A stretch of DNA of 64,000 nt from JAWVFM01 sp038237625. Lineage in GTDB: Bacteria; Actinomycetota; Thermoleophilia; Solirubrobacterales; 70-9. A program made the position numbers and the translations under genes. Where the stretch lies: NCBI GenBank assembly GCA_038237625.1, contig JBBRYM010000003.1:192761-256760 (forward strand), written 5' to 3'. How positions within the stretch are numbered: position 1 is the stretch's first letter; every line of letters begins with the position of its first letter. A model generated the notes under the pieces. That model was given only the letters and a program-made list of their open reading frames with translations, had not been told where the DNA came from and made no database searches. This document shows, one piece after another, positions 32,712 through 42,178 of the stretch.

Positions 32712-34226
32712 TCAATAGTGGACGATCCCGCTGGGGCGCCGAGGCTTGCCCTTCTCCTGGCGTGGCATGCGGTTCGGCGGAACGGGATACGGCGGCACGG
32801 GCGCGCCCGTCAGCCCGAGCGGCCCGAGCGGGCAGCTCGATTCGGTCACCCGCGGGTCGATGATCGACGTGTTGGGCAGGTCGGGGACCGACCGCCGAGG
32901 CCGGGCGAAGTTGAAAGCCGCCGTGAGGTCGCCCACGGCCTTGCGCCGCCAGTAGCTGAGGTTCGGGACTTCGGCGCCGAACCGCCGCTCCAAGAAGCGC
33001 AGGATCGATGTGTGGTCGAAGCGCTCGGAGCAGACGAACCCGCCGCGGCTGAACGGCGAGACTACGAGCATCGGCACGCGGAAGCCCAGGCCGATCGGCT
33101 CGCGGATCCCGTCGGCGGCTGCGGGCAGGGTCGCCACGGTCAGCTTCTCGCCCTTGGTCCCCGGCGGCGGCACGAGCGGGGGTACGTGGTCGAAGAAGCC
33201 GCCGTTCTCGTCCCAGGTGATGAAGAGCGCCGTCTTGCGCCAGAGCTCGGGATCGGCGGTCAGGGCCTTCAGGATCATGTCGGTCGAGTTCTCGCCGAAC
33301 ACGGGCGGGGCCGGCGGGTGCTCGGACTTGATGATGGTGTCCCAGACCCAGGAGACCTGCGGCAGGCTGGCGGTCCGAATGTCGGCGAGGAAGTCGCCCG
33401 GGAAGGTCGGGGCGATGCCGTTGGCGATCAGCTCCGGATCCGACAGATACTGCGCGAAGAGCGGCATCGGCGGGTCCTCGGTGGGGGTGATCTCGTCGCC
33501 GGAGTAGCACTTCCAGCTGACCCCCCGCTCGCGCAGCTGCTCGGGCATCGTCGTCCACGACAGCGACCCGTAGTGGAATGGCCGATCCGATCCGAAGGTC
33601 TCGACGACCGGGCCGCCGTGCCTGCCCGCGGGGTCGATGGTGGCGGAGAACGCGTAGAGCTGGTTGGGGTCGGTCGGGCCGATCGCCGAGCAGTGGTAGG
33701 CATCGCAGATCGTGAAGGCGTCCGCGAGCGCGTAGTAGTAGGCGCGGTCGGCGCGGTCGTAGTAGCCCATCGTCAAGGTCCCGTAGTCGGGACCGTCCAC
33801 GACGATGTGCTCGCGCACCCAGCGGTTCATCCTGCCGCCGTTCCACGCGTGGTGCTGCGGCCCCCAATCGTGAGTGATGTCGTGGGTGCACTCTCCGTCC
33901 ATGGTCGAGTCGAGGTGGAAAGGGAAGAGCTTGCCGTGGTGGCCGGAGGCGTCGTAGCCGCGCTGCTTGAAGACGTGCTTGCGCGCCCTCGGGTCCGCGT
34001 AGCCGCGCACTCCCGGGTAGGTGCCGAAGTAGTGGTCGAAGGAGCGGTTCTCCTGCATGAAGATCACAACGTGCTCGATGTCCTTCAGGCGACCAAACCG
34101 CGGCTTCGCGGCGAGCGCCGCACTCAGACCGTCGCCTAACGGGCTGAGCCGGTCGAGCCCGTAGAGCGTCGCGGCCCCTCCGAGCCCGGCGCGCAGAAGC
34201 TGTCGGCGGGTTGCGTCGTCTGTCAT
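32712..34226 (-). CDS. Phospholipase C-type phosphoesterase (alkaline-phosphatase fold)
   Basis: 504 residues from ATG 34226. The start MTDDATRRQLLRAGLGGAAT has a twin-arginine-like RRQLLRAG motif, so Tat export is likely. The conserved N-terminal block IEHVVIFMQENRSFDHYFGT has the catalytic Asn/Ser-type region of the non-haemolytic phospholipase C/acid phosphatase AcpA family. Other signatures are TWDENGGFFDHVPP and GLGFRVPMLVVSPFSRGGFV. It probably releases phosphate or phosphoalcohol from phospholipids or organic phosphates outside the cell. An upstream ATG at 34349 would precede the Tat signal by 41 residues and is less likely. Confidence 0.88.
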   Translation of the reverse strand: MTDDATRRQLLRAGLGGAATLYGLDRLSPLGDGLSAALAAKPRFGRLKDIEHVVIFMQENRSFDHYFGTYPGVRGYADPRARKHVFKQRGYDASGHHGKLFPFHLDSTMDGECTHDITHDWGPQHHAWNGGRMNRWVREHIVVDGPDYGTLTMGYYDRADRAYYYALADAFTICDAYHCSAIGPTDPNQLYAFSATIDPAGRHGGPVVETFGSDRPFHYGSLSWTTMPEQLRERGVSWKCYSGDEITPTEDPPMPLFAQYLSDPELIANGIAPTFPGDFLADIRTASLPQVSWVWDTIIKSEHPPAPPVFGENSTDMILKALTADPELWRKTALFITWDENGGFFDHVPPLVPPPGTKGEKLTVATLPAAADGIREPIGLGFRVPMLVVSPFSRGGFVCSERFDHTSILRFLERRFGAEVPNLSYWRRKAVGDLTAAFNFARPRRSVPDLPNTSIIDPRVTESSCPLGPLGLTGAPVPPYPVPPNRMPRQEKGKPRRPSGIVHY

Positions 34227-34380
34227 CGCGATCCCGGCGAGTCTCGCACTCCCGCGGCGGGCGGGGCGCCGGTATGTGACGAAAGAAGGCGACGCCCGTT
34301 TCCCCGCGATGGACGCGAAACGTCGCCATAGGTTGCGTTTCTCGTCCACCGGCGCCGGGGCTGGGTGGGAGACTGGGCCG

Positions 34381-35073
34381 GTGCCGGTGCTTGCGATCGT
34401 TCACCAGGCGGATGCCGGGGCAGGCGTTTTCGGCGAGGTGGTTCGCGCTCGCGGCGACACGCTCGAGGAGTGGAATCCGGTTGCCGGCGAGCCGAAGCCG
34501 GACCTCGACGGCTACGACGCTGCCTTCACGTTCGGCGGCGCCATGAACGTCACGGACGATCTGCCCTCATTGAATTTGGAGAAGCAGGCCCTCGCGAGCC
34601 TCTGCGACCGCGGGGTCCCGCTCCTGGGCATCTGCCTCGGCGCCGAGCTCCTCGCCGAGGTTGCGGGCGGCACCGTGCACCGGGTCGAACCCGAGATCGG
34701 CTGGCTCGAGGTCGAGGTCACGGAGGCGGCCCGTCAGGATCCCGTTCTCGGCGGCCTCCCTCATAGCTTCAGCGCCTTTCAGTGGCACAGCTACGGCTTC
34801 GACCCTCCGTCCGAGGCCGTCGAGCTGGCGCATAGCCCCTCCTGTTCGCAGGCCTTCCGCATCGCCAACGCCTGGGCGATCCAGTTCCACGCCGAGGTGA
34901 CCCAAGCCGACGCCGAGCACTGGGCCGACGACTACGCGAGCGACCCCGACGCCGTCGCGATGAACCTGGACCCCGAGGCCTTGCGCACCGAGATCCGCGA
35001 GCGGATCCGGGAATGGAACCAGCTCGGTCGCGAGCTGTGCTCGCAGTTTTTGGCCGCTGCTACTCGGGCGTGA
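34381..35073 (+). CDS. Type 1 glutamine amidotransferase
   Basis: 230 residues from GTG 34381, where the family N-terminus VPVLAIVHQADAGAG begins. The class I GATase triad is visible: Cys in LLGICLGAELLAE, His and Glu in IQFHAEVTQADAEHW. It resembles the GuaA-like single-domain amidotransferases that hydrolyse gamma-glutamyl bonds or supply ammonia. It is convergent with and overlaps the end of the SDR gene by 14 bases. Its closeness to the polyamine operon suggests a related gamma-glutamyl role, but that is inference. Confidence 0.85.
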   Translation: MPVLAIVHQADAGAGVFGEVVRARGDTLEEWNPVAGEPKPDLDGYDAAFTFGGAMNVTDDLPSLNLEKQALASLCDRGVPLLGICLGAELLAEVAGGTVHRVEPEIGWLEVEVTEAARQDPVLGGLPHSFSAFQWHSYGFDPPSEAVELAHSPSCSQAFRIANAWAIQFHAEVTQADAEHWADDYASDPDAVAMNLDPEALRTEIRERIREWNQLGRELCSQFLAAATRA

Positions 35074-35806
35074 GGTAGGCGCCCGAAATACCGCCGTCGA
35101 CCATGAAGGTCGAGGCCGTTATGAACGTCGACTCGTCGCTCGCCAGGAAAAGCGCGGCGTTCGCGATCTCCTCCACCTCGCCGAAGCGGCCGGCCGGAAT
35201 ATGGACGAGCCGGCGCGCCGCCTTCTCGGGATCCTTGGCGAAGAGCTCACGCAGGAGCGGCGTGTTGACCGGGCCCGGGCAGAGGGCGTTCACCCGGATC
35301 CGCTGGCGGGCGAACTCGACCCCGAGCTCGCGCGAGAGCGAGAGCACCGCGCCCTTGGACGCCGTGTAGGAGATCTGCGAAACGGCCGCGCCCATGACCG
35401 CCACGAACGACGCTGTGTTGATCACCGAGCCGCCGCCGGCGGCCTGGAGGTGCGGGATACCGTGCTTGCAGCAGAGGAACACGGAGCGGACGTTCACGTC
35501 CTGCACCCGCTGCCAGGCCTCCAGCGTCGTCTCGGTGACCGTGGTGTCGTCGCTGGGATTGATGCCGGCGTTGTTGAAAAGGACGTCGACGTGGCCGAAC
35601 TCACCGGCGACGCGCTCGTAGAGGTCGTGGACCTGCTCCTCCTCGGTGACGTCGGCCTGGATCGCGAGTTCACCTTCGGCGCCCGCCGCGAGATCGACGC
35701 CCGCGACGCGCGCTCCCTCGCGCGCGAACAGCCGAGCTGACTCGGCGCCGATGCCGCTCGCGGCCCCCGTGATCACGCAGACCTTGCCGTCGAGCCTTCC
35801 GGGCAT
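35060..35806 (-). CDS. Short-chain dehydrogenase/reductase (classical SDR)
   Basis: 248 residues. The cofactor motif TGAASGIG lies at 14-21, NNAGINPS is the structural Asn motif, and the active site is the Ser region VINTASF with Y-x3-K in ISYTASKGAV. Asp at the end of strand 2 (GVDLAAG) favours NAD. It is the last gene of the polyamine operon, starting within the stop of the aldehyde dehydrogenase gene (TGATG). It may oxidise a hydroxy or amino-acid semialdehyde intermediate. Confidence 0.88.
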   Translation of the reverse strand: MPGRLDGKVCVITGAASGIGAESARLFAREGARVAGVDLAAGAEGELAIQADVTEEEQVHDLYERVAGEFGHVDVLFNNAGINPSDDTTVTETTLEAWQRVQDVNVRSVFLCCKHGIPHLQAAGGGSVINTASFVAVMGAAVSQISYTASKGAVLSLSRELGVEFARQRIRVNALCPGPVNTPLLRELFAKDPEKAARRLVHIPAGRFGEVEEIANAALFLASDESTFITASTFMVDGGISGAYLTPE

Positions 35807-37173
35807 CAGGGCTCCTCTTCTTCGGTCGCGTAATAGACGTTCTTGACCTCGGTGTAGGCATCGAGCGCGTCGGGCCCGAGCTCACGGCCGACGCCGGACT
35901 GCTTGAAGCCGCCGAACGGCGTAGCAACGCGCACCGAGGTGTTGGAGTTGATCGACACGACGCCGGTCTCCATCGCGCGCGCCACCCGCAGCGCCCGCGC
36001 GCCGTCGCGGGTCCAGACCGAGCCCGACAGCCCGTAGACGGTGTCGTTGGCAAATGCGATCGCCTCCGCCTCATCGGCGAACGGGATCACGCAGGCCACG
36101 GGCCCGAAAATCTCCTCGGCAGCCGCCCGGTCGTTGTTCGACACCGGCGCGAGGACCGTCGGCGGAAACCAATAACCGGGCCCGTCCGGCGCCGAGCCAC
36201 GGATCGCGACCGGCGAGTCCGGCTCTAGAAAGGACGAAACCGTCTCGCGATGGGAGGCGGAGATGAGAGGCCCCATCTGGGTGGCCTCGGCCAGGGGGTC
36301 GCCGACACGAATCGCCTCGACCGCCTCCTCCAGAGCTTCCATGAACCGGTCCATCGCCGAGCGTTCGACGAGGATCCGCGAGCGCGCGCAACAGTCCTGG
36401 CCGGCATTGCCGAAGACGGCGCCCGGCGCAGCCGCAGCGGCCCGATCGAGATCGGCGTCGGCGAAGACAACATTCGCGGACTTGCCCCCGAGCTCGAGGG
36501 TGACCATCTTGATGGTGCCCGCCGCCCCCTCGGCGATTCCCCGCCCGACCTCGGTCGAGCCCGTGAAGGCAATCTTGGCGACGTCGGGATGCTCGACCAG
36601 GCGCGAGCCACAGACCGAGCCCGGTCCGGCGACCACGTTCAGGACGCCCTCGGGCAGACCCGCCTCGAGAGCAGTCCGCTCCAGCTCCAGCGCCGTGAGC
36701 GGCGTGAGCTCCGCCGGCTTCAGCACGACGGTGTTCCCCGCCGCGAGCGCGGGCGCGACTTTCCACGAGGCGATTACCAGCGGAAAATTCCAGGGGACGA
36801 TGAGGCCGACGACCCCGAGTGGCTCGCGGAAGGTCATGTCGACGCCGCCGGGGACGGGGATGGTCTTGCCCAGTAGGCGCTCCGGGGCGGCGGCGTAGTA
36901 GCGGAAGGTCTCCACCACCATCCTCATTTCGCCCCGCGCGTCGGCGATCGGCTTGCCCGCGTTGCGGGCCTCGAGGGTCGCGAGCTCTTCGGCCTTTGAT
37001 TCCAGCGCGTCTGCCAGGCGCGAGATCAGCCGCGAGCGCTCCCCTGGCGCCAGGTCACGCCAGGGTCCGAACGCGGCCTTCGCCCGTGCGACTGCGACGT
37101 CGACCTCCTCGGTCCCGGCCCGCGGGACCTCGGCCATGACCTGCTCGGTCGCGGGTTCGATTACCGAGATCAC
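35806..37173 (-). CDS. Aldehyde dehydrogenase, puuC-like position in the polyamine operon
   Basis: 455 residues, slightly shorter than typical (~480) because the N-terminus is compact. Motifs are VPWNFPL, FTGSTEVG, catalytic Glu227 in LELGGK and Cys261 in GQDCCARS. Following the puuA- and puuD-like genes it most likely oxidises gamma-glutamyl-gamma-aminobutyraldehyde or a related aminoaldehyde with NAD(P). ATG 37173 overlaps the stop of the upstream puuD-like gene (ATGA). Confidence 0.88.
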   Translation of the reverse strand: MISVIEPATEQVMAEVPRAGTEEVDVAVARAKAAFGPWRDLAPGERSRLISRLADALESKAEELATLEARNAGKPIADARGEMRMVVETFRYYAAAPERLLGKTIPVPGGVDMTFREPLGVVGLIVPWNFPLVIASWKVAPALAAGNTVVLKPAELTPLTALELERTALEAGLPEGVLNVVAGPGSVCGSRLVEHPDVAKIAFTGSTEVGRGIAEGAAGTIKMVTLELGGKSANVVFADADLDRAAAAAPGAVFGNAGQDCCARSRILVERSAMDRFMEALEEAVEAIRVGDPLAEATQMGPLISASHRETVSSFLEPDSPVAIRGSAPDGPGYWFPPTVLAPVSNNDRAAAEEIFGPVACVIPFADEAEAIAFANDTVYGLSGSVWTRDGARALRVARAMETGVVSINSNTSVRVATPFGGFKQSGVGRELGPDALDAYTEVKNVYYATEEEEP

Positions 37174-37922
37174 GCCCGCGCCCCTGTCGCTTGCCTGCTG
37201 GTCGCTGCTCGCTGCTTGCTGGCCTCGACGAACGACCCGACCACCCTGCTGCCCTCCTGAACTTCGGGGTGCCAGAGGACGCCGAGGACGAACTGCTTTC
37301 CGGGCAGCTCGATCGCCTCGACGAGGTCGTCGGGCACCGCCCAGCCGACCGCGACCAACCCCTCACCAAGACAGTCGGCGCCCTGGTGATGGTGCGACTT
37401 GACGGTGATGCGCTCGGCGCCGGCTGCCCGAGCAGCGAGCGAGCCGGGCTCGAGGCGCACGTCGTGCTCGCCCTGAAAGGTGCCGGGGACCTGACGATGC
37501 AGATCTCCATCCAGACGGTCGGGGAGGTGCTGTTCGAGCGTGCCGCCAAGAGCGACGTTCAGCAACTCGAAGCCGCGACAGATGCCCAGTACCGGAAGGT
37601 CCCGCTCAACCGCCGCGCGGCAAAGCGCCAGCTCGAACCGGTCCCGCTCGGGAAAGCCCGCGTACGTCTTTGGATGCGGCTCGGCGCCGTATGCGGCGGG
37701 ATCGATGTCGTCACCTCCGGGAACCAGCAGACCGTCGAGGAGCTCCAGCCAGGGCTCGGGCTCGTCTTCCGCATGGTCGTCCGGTGGCAGCTGCACCGCC
37801 AGCGCCCCGGCGGCCTGAACAGCTCGGGCGTAGGCGAGGGGGTTGAGGGAGGCGACGTCGTCCCACGGGCCCCACCGAGCACGTTCGAGCCCGGCGCAGA
37901 TGCCGACGACCGGCCTCGGCAC
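37170..37922 (-). CDS. puuD: Gamma-glutamyl-gamma-aminobutyrate hydrolase family protein
   Basis: 250 residues. This is the class I amidotransferase fold of the PuuD type: GLLVPGGDDIDPAAYG, nucleophile Cys in PVLGICRGFELLNV, QHLPDR, the family motif VKSHHHQ and the catalytic His-Glu in GVLWHPE. It releases glutamate from a gamma-glutamylated amino acid, the last committed step of the Puu route. It sits between the synthetase and aldehyde dehydrogenase genes, overlapping each by 1-4 bases. Confidence 0.9.
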   Translation of the reverse strand: MPRPVVGICAGLERARWGPWDDVASLNPLAYARAVQAAGALAVQLPPDDHAEDEPEPWLELLDGLLVPGGDDIDPAAYGAEPHPKTYAGFPERDRFELALCRAAVERDLPVLGICRGFELLNVALGGTLEQHLPDRLDGDLHRQVPGTFQGEHDVRLEPGSLAARAAGAERITVKSHHHQGADCLGEGLVAVGWAVPDDLVEAIELPGKQFVLGVLWHPEVQEGSRVVGSFVEASKQRAATSRQATGARA

Positions 37923-39250
37923 TAAAGCCTCTCGAACCCGCGGAAGCGCTCCCAGTCGGTGACAGCGGCTTCGAAAGCCTCCAGCTCGATCCGGGCCCGA
38001 TTCAGATAGTGCTCGACCACCTCCTCGCCAAAGGCCTCCTTGGCGACTGTGCTCGAGCCGAACACGTCACGCGCGTCGTACATCGTGTGCGGGACGCGCG
38101 GCTTGTCGGATTCGTACGCGTTGCCTGCGAACGCCGGCTCCAGCTCGAGCTGGTTGTCGATCCCGTGCAGCCCGGCGGCGATCATCGCGGCGAGTGCCAG
38201 GTAGGGGTTGACGTCGGCTCCCGGCAGGCGGTTCTCCAGGCGCTTCGACTGCCCGTGGCCGACGACCCGCAGCGAGCACGTGCGGTTATCCACGCCCCAG
38301 GCAACTGCTGTCGGAGCGAAGGACCCGGCCGCGAAGCGTTTGTACGAATTGATCTGGGGCGCGAAGAACAGCGTCAGCTCGCGCAGGCAGGCGAGCTGGC
38401 CGGCGAGGAAGTGCTTGAAGGTTTTCTCGTCGTCGGCGAAGACGTTACCTCCGCCCTCGTGCTGTAGCGAGCAATGAATGTGGCACGAGTTGCCCTCGCG
38501 CTCGTTGAACTTCGCCAGGTAGGTGATCGCGTAGCCCTCCTGGGCGGCGATCTCCTTGGCACCGGTCTTGTAGATCACGTGGTCGTCGGCGGTCGCCAGC
38601 GCCTCGCCGTAGTGGAAGTTGATCTCGTGCTGCCCGAAGTTGCACTCGCCCTTCGAGTTCTCGACCCGCATCTCGGCAGCCATCATCTCTTTGCGGATCC
38701 GATGGAGCAGCGGCTCGACCCGCGCGGTGCCGAGGATCGAGTAGTCGACGTTGTAGAGATTGGCCGGCTCGAGGTCGCGGTAGGCCTTCTTCCACGCCTC
38801 CTCATATGTGTCGTTGAAGACGATGAACTCGAGCTCGGTCCCCGCGAACGCCTTCCAGCCGCGCTCGCTGAGCCGGGCGAGCTGCTTGCGGAGGATCTGC
38901 CGCGGCGAAGCGACCACGTCTTTGCCGTCGAGCCACTCGAGGTCGGCGACCAGCAGCGCTGTTCCGTCGTGCCATGGGATCCGCCGCAGGGTGTCGAAGT
39001 CGGGCTTCATCACGAAGTCGCCGTAACCGCGCGACCACGAGGACATTGCGTATCCGTCGACCGTGTCCATGTCCACATCCACCGCGAGTAGGTAATTGCA
39101 GCCCTCGGCGCCGTGCTCGACGACGTCGTCGAGGAAGTGGGCTGCCGTCAACCGCTTTCCCTGCAGACGGCCTTCCATGTCGGCGATGACCAACACCACC
39201 GTGTCGATCTCACCGTCCTTGATCGCCTTCTTGAGCTCGTCGAGCGTCAT
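37922..39250 (-). CDS. puuA: Glutamine synthetase family protein, probable gamma-glutamyl-polyamine synthetase
   Basis: 442 residues. Glutamine-synthetase motifs are VENSKGECNFGQHEINF (metal/glutamate site), CHIHCSLQ, SYKRFAAGSFAPTAVAWGVD (ATP site) and LPGADVNPYLALAAMIAAG. The adenylylation loop of GlnA is not evident. Next to a PuuD-type hydrolase, an aldehyde dehydrogenase and an amine permease, it is most likely the ATP-dependent gamma-glutamyl-putrescine (or other amine) synthetase rather than an ammonium-assimilating enzyme. Confidence 0.85.
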   Translation of the reverse strand: MTLDELKKAIKDGEIDTVVLVIADMEGRLQGKRLTAAHFLDDVVEHGAEGCNYLLAVDVDMDTVDGYAMSSWSRGYGDFVMKPDFDTLRRIPWHDGTALLVADLEWLDGKDVVASPRQILRKQLARLSERGWKAFAGTELEFIVFNDTYEEAWKKAYRDLEPANLYNVDYSILGTARVEPLLHRIRKEMMAAEMRVENSKGECNFGQHEINFHYGEALATADDHVIYKTGAKEIAAQEGYAITYLAKFNEREGNSCHIHCSLQHEGGGNVFADDEKTFKHFLAGQLACLRELTLFFAPQINSYKRFAAGSFAPTAVAWGVDNRTCSLRVVGHGQSKRLENRLPGADVNPYLALAAMIAAGLHGIDNQLELEPAFAGNAYESDKPRVPHTMYDARDVFGSSTVAKEAFGEEVVEHYLNRARIELEAFEAAVTDWERFRGFERL

Positions 39251-39293
39251 CCGTCCGAAGCTGTTCGCCGGCGCTTCGGTTTGCCGGCCGCCA

Positions 39294-40910
39294 CTAGTCC
39301 GCCGTGACCTCGTCCTCTTCGAGGGTTCGAATCGGCCCCTTGTAGTGATTCTTGGCGGACACGCGGTACCAGATCCCGAAGATCAGGGGCAGCAGGATCG
39401 CGAATGGCGTGTAGTTCACGGCGCTCGCATCGAACCCTGAGTTCCAGGGCAGCCCTGTGGGCGCGTACGGTAGGTCAAGAGCGAACACGACCAAGACCAC
39501 GAACGCGATTGCGAGGGTGTTGACCAGCCTGTAGCGACTGCCGAGGTTCCACGGGCCCGGCTCGAAGGAATCGCCCTTCCGCATCCTCAGGAACACCGGA
39601 ATTATGTAGGCGAGGTAGAGACCGACAGTGCAGATTCCGGTGAGTGCGAAGAACGCATACGGGATATCGTTCTTGCCAAAGAGCGCCGGGATGGCGATCA
39701 CCAGAGAGGCCACGGAGACGGCGATCACGGCGTTGAACGGCACCTTGGCGCGGTTGACCCGGCGGAAGATCTCCCAGCCGGGCATTCCACGGTCCCGCGA
39801 GAACGCGTACCAGGTGCGGGAAGCGCTGGTCAGACCGGCCGCGCCACAGAACAACTGGCCGATCACGGCGATCAGGATCACCAGCTTGGCGGCCCAGATG
39901 TGGTTCGCCATCGCGGTGGTGAAGATCGTGCCGGCGTAGCCGAGGGCGCCTGACACAGCGTTCTCGTGTGTGGCCGCGAACAGGAACGCCAGCAGGACGA
40001 ACCATCCGATCACGGCGGACCAGAAGACCGAGCGCCAGACGCCCTGTGCGGCGGCCGTCGCCGCCCCACGGGTCTCCTCCGCCGTGTGCGCCGAGGCGTC
40101 GTAGCCCGTCTGCGTATACATCGTCAGGAGGAAGCCGACCGGCAACACGAGGAACCAGAACCCAAGGCTCGAAGTGGAGCCGCCAAAGGCACCGTTGTTG
40201 TTGATGCGGTGACCGAACACCCAGCTCACACTCTGATGTTGGTCTGGGACGAAGATCAAGATCGCGATGACCACCGCGACGCCGATCAGGTGCCAACCGA
40301 CGGAGATGCCGTTCATCAGTGCCAAGAAACGGTCAGCGAAGATGTTCACCACCGTGTAGAGGACGAGGATGAGGAAGAACAACAGCCAGGTCTCGGCGAG
40401 GATGTGGCTCGTGTCGCCGAAGTTGATTCCGAAGATGTCGACCGCGTAGAGCCCGAGCAGCGTGTTCAGGAAAATTGCCGCGCCATAGGCCACTGAGGCC
40501 ACGATCCCGATCAGCCCGACGATGTTGAACCAGCCGGTCATCCAGCTCCAGCCTGCACCGCCCAGGTCGTTGGCCCACCAGTAGGGCCCGCCGGCGGTCG
40601 GGAACTTCGAGGTCAGCTCCGCCATCGACAACGCCACCATGAGCACGAAGGCGCAGAGGACCGGCCAGCCGATCGACACCGCGATCGGACCGCCGTTCTG
40701 CCAGGCGAAGGAGAACGTGGTGAAGGTCCCCGCGAGGACCGAGATGATCGTGAACGAGATGGCGAAGTTAGTGAACGCGGACCAGCCGCGATGGAGCTCC
40801 TGCTTGTAGCCCATCTCGGCGAGTTGGCGCTCGTCCTCCCCCATCGGCGCGACCGCTCCAGCCGCTGTGGCTCCACTCGATTCTGGAGCTGGTCCTACGT
40901 CTTCGGCCAT
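39294..40910 (-). CDS. APC-superfamily amino acid/polyamine permease
   Basis: 538 residues with about 12 membrane segments. A soluble N-terminus leads to MGYKQELHRGWSAFTNFAIS, which is typical of the ACT/GABA-permease branch. Characteristic loops are ELTSKFPTAGGPYWWANDLG and TGYDASAHTAEET. It is the first gene of the operon and presumably imports the polyamine or amino compound that the downstream enzymes degrade. The gap to the synthetase gene is 43 bases. Confidence 0.88.
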   Translation of the reverse strand: MAEDVGPAPESSGATAAGAVAPMGEDERQLAEMGYKQELHRGWSAFTNFAISFTIISVLAGTFTTFSFAWQNGGPIAVSIGWPVLCAFVLMVALSMAELTSKFPTAGGPYWWANDLGGAGWSWMTGWFNIVGLIGIVASVAYGAAIFLNTLLGLYAVDIFGINFGDTSHILAETWLLFFLILVLYTVVNIFADRFLALMNGISVGWHLIGVAVVIAILIFVPDQHQSVSWVFGHRINNNGAFGGSTSSLGFWFLVLPVGFLLTMYTQTGYDASAHTAEETRGAATAAAQGVWRSVFWSAVIGWFVLLAFLFAATHENAVSGALGYAGTIFTTAMANHIWAAKLVILIAVIGQLFCGAAGLTSASRTWYAFSRDRGMPGWEIFRRVNRAKVPFNAVIAVSVASLVIAIPALFGKNDIPYAFFALTGICTVGLYLAYIIPVFLRMRKGDSFEPGPWNLGSRYRLVNTLAIAFVVLVVFALDLPYAPTGLPWNSGFDASAVNYTPFAILLPLIFGIWYRVSAKNHYKGPIRTLEEDEVTAD

Positions 40911-41015
40911 GTCGTTCCTCCTCCGTGCGCTCTTGCCAGCCGTCCTCAGATTCGAAATGGTGTGATGATCGAACCTATGGACTCCGCGACCCTATCGCGC
41001 CTAGCGGACGCGTGT

Positions 41016-41025
41016 CAACCGGTTG
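41016..41025. promoter_or_regulatory. 10-base palindrome in the divergent promoter region
   Basis: CAACCGGTTG is a perfect palindrome 10 bases upstream of the FAD oxidoreductase start, between the divergent permease and oxidoreductase genes. It could be an operator, for instance for the nearby GntR/FCD regulator, but that is unproven. Confidence 0.3.
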
Positions 41026-41035
41026 TTTGAGCGGA

Positions 41036-42178
41036 ATGCCGGAACGAGCGCTGGACACGGAAGTGGCGGTCATCGGCGCCGGTGTGGTGGGCTGCGCCAC
41101 AGCGCTCGCGCTTGCCCGCTGCGGCGTCCCGGTCGCGCTGATGGAAGCCGAGCGCGAGCCCGGCCTGGCGGCAAGCGGCACCAACTCGGGCATCCTCCAT
41201 ACGGGCTTCGACTCAACTACTGGGGAGCTCGAGACGGAGTTGATCCTGCGCTCCGCCGAGCTCCGCGATCCCGTGCTTGAGGCGCTCGACGTGCCTGTAC
41301 TTCGCTGCGGGGCCCTGATGCGCCCGGTCAACGACCGGGAGCGCTCTGCGGTGGCCGGCCTGGCTCAGAACGCGACCCGCAACGGTGTCGAGGCATCGCT
41401 GCGCGACGACGGCGCGCTCGATGTGCCGGGCGAGTCGATCACCGACCCGGTCGCCTACACGCTTGCACTGGCGGCTGCCGCTGAGCGGCACGAGGCCGTC
41501 CTCCTCACCGAGTTCCGTGTGGACGCGGTGAGGGCGGCGTCCAATCGCGTCGAGATCGGCGCGACGGACGGACGACGGCTCGCCACCCGAATCGCGATCA
41601 ACTGCGCGGGCCTCGGCGCGGGCGCCGTCGCACGGCTTGCCGGCGACTCGTCGTTCGACGTCTACCCGCGCAGGGGCGAGTTCCTCGTCTTCGACCAACC
41701 GGCCGGTGAAACCCTCGACCGGATCCTGCTCCCCGTTCCGACCAAGCGAACCAAGGGCGTGCTGGTCTTTCCCACGATCGACGGCAAAGTCGTGGCGGGG
41801 CCGACGGCCATTGACCAGGAGGATCCGTCCGATTGGTCGGTGCGCCCCGAGGCAAGGGATGAGATCCTGCCGAAGGCGAGCGCGATGTACCCACCGTTGG
41901 AAAACGCCCAGCCGATCGCCGCCTACGCGGGGCTGCGGCCCGCCGGCCGGGGGGTCAACTACCTGATCGGAGCGTCCGCGGCGTGTCGAGGGCTGATCAA
42001 CGCAGCGGCGATCCGCTCGACCGGATTGACGGCGTCGCTGGGAATCGCCGAGCGGATCGTCACCATCGTCTCGCAGCTGGGCGTATCGCTTGGAGAGGAG
42101 GCGCCGCTCGCTAGTGGTGAGTCGCCGGCGTCTTCCGGGCCATGGTGGAGCCGGACAGCGAGGTACCGGGGGGCATGA
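41036..42178 (+). CDS. FAD-dependent oxidoreductase, glycerol-3-phosphate dehydrogenase-like
   Basis: 380 residues from ATG 41036. The FAD-binding motif VAVIGAGVVGCATALALARC lies at 10-29, followed by the DAO-fold sequences GTNSGILHTGFDSTTGELET and ACRGLINAAAIRSTGLTASL. The GTNSGILH signature is shared by GlpA/GlpD and L-2-hydroxyglutarate oxidases. Coupling to an FGGY kinase (4-base overlap) favours glycerol-3-phosphate as substrate. A 2-hydroxyacid remains possible. Confidence 0.82.
   Translation: MPERALDTEVAVIGAGVVGCATALALARCGVPVALMEAEREPGLAASGTNSGILHTGFDSTTGELETELILRSAELRDPVLEALDVPVLRCGALMRPVNDRERSAVAGLAQNATRNGVEASLRDDGALDVPGESITDPVAYTLALAAAAERHEAVLLTEFRVDAVRAASNRVEIGATDGRRLATRIAINCAGLGAGAVARLAGDSSFDVYPRRGEFLVFDQPAGETLDRILLPVPTKRTKGVLVFPTIDGKVVAGPTAIDQEDPSDWSVRPEARDEILPKASAMYPPLENAQPIAAYAGLRPAGRGVNYLIGASAACRGLINAAAIRSTGLTASLGIAERIVTIVSQLGVSLGEEAPLASGESPASSGPWWSRTARYRGA

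Noticed and set aside
32692..34404. 570-codon minus-strand frame over the phospholipase gene
   Set aside because: Arg/Ala/Pro-rich alternate frame; the 504-residue frame carries the family motifs and a Tat signal.
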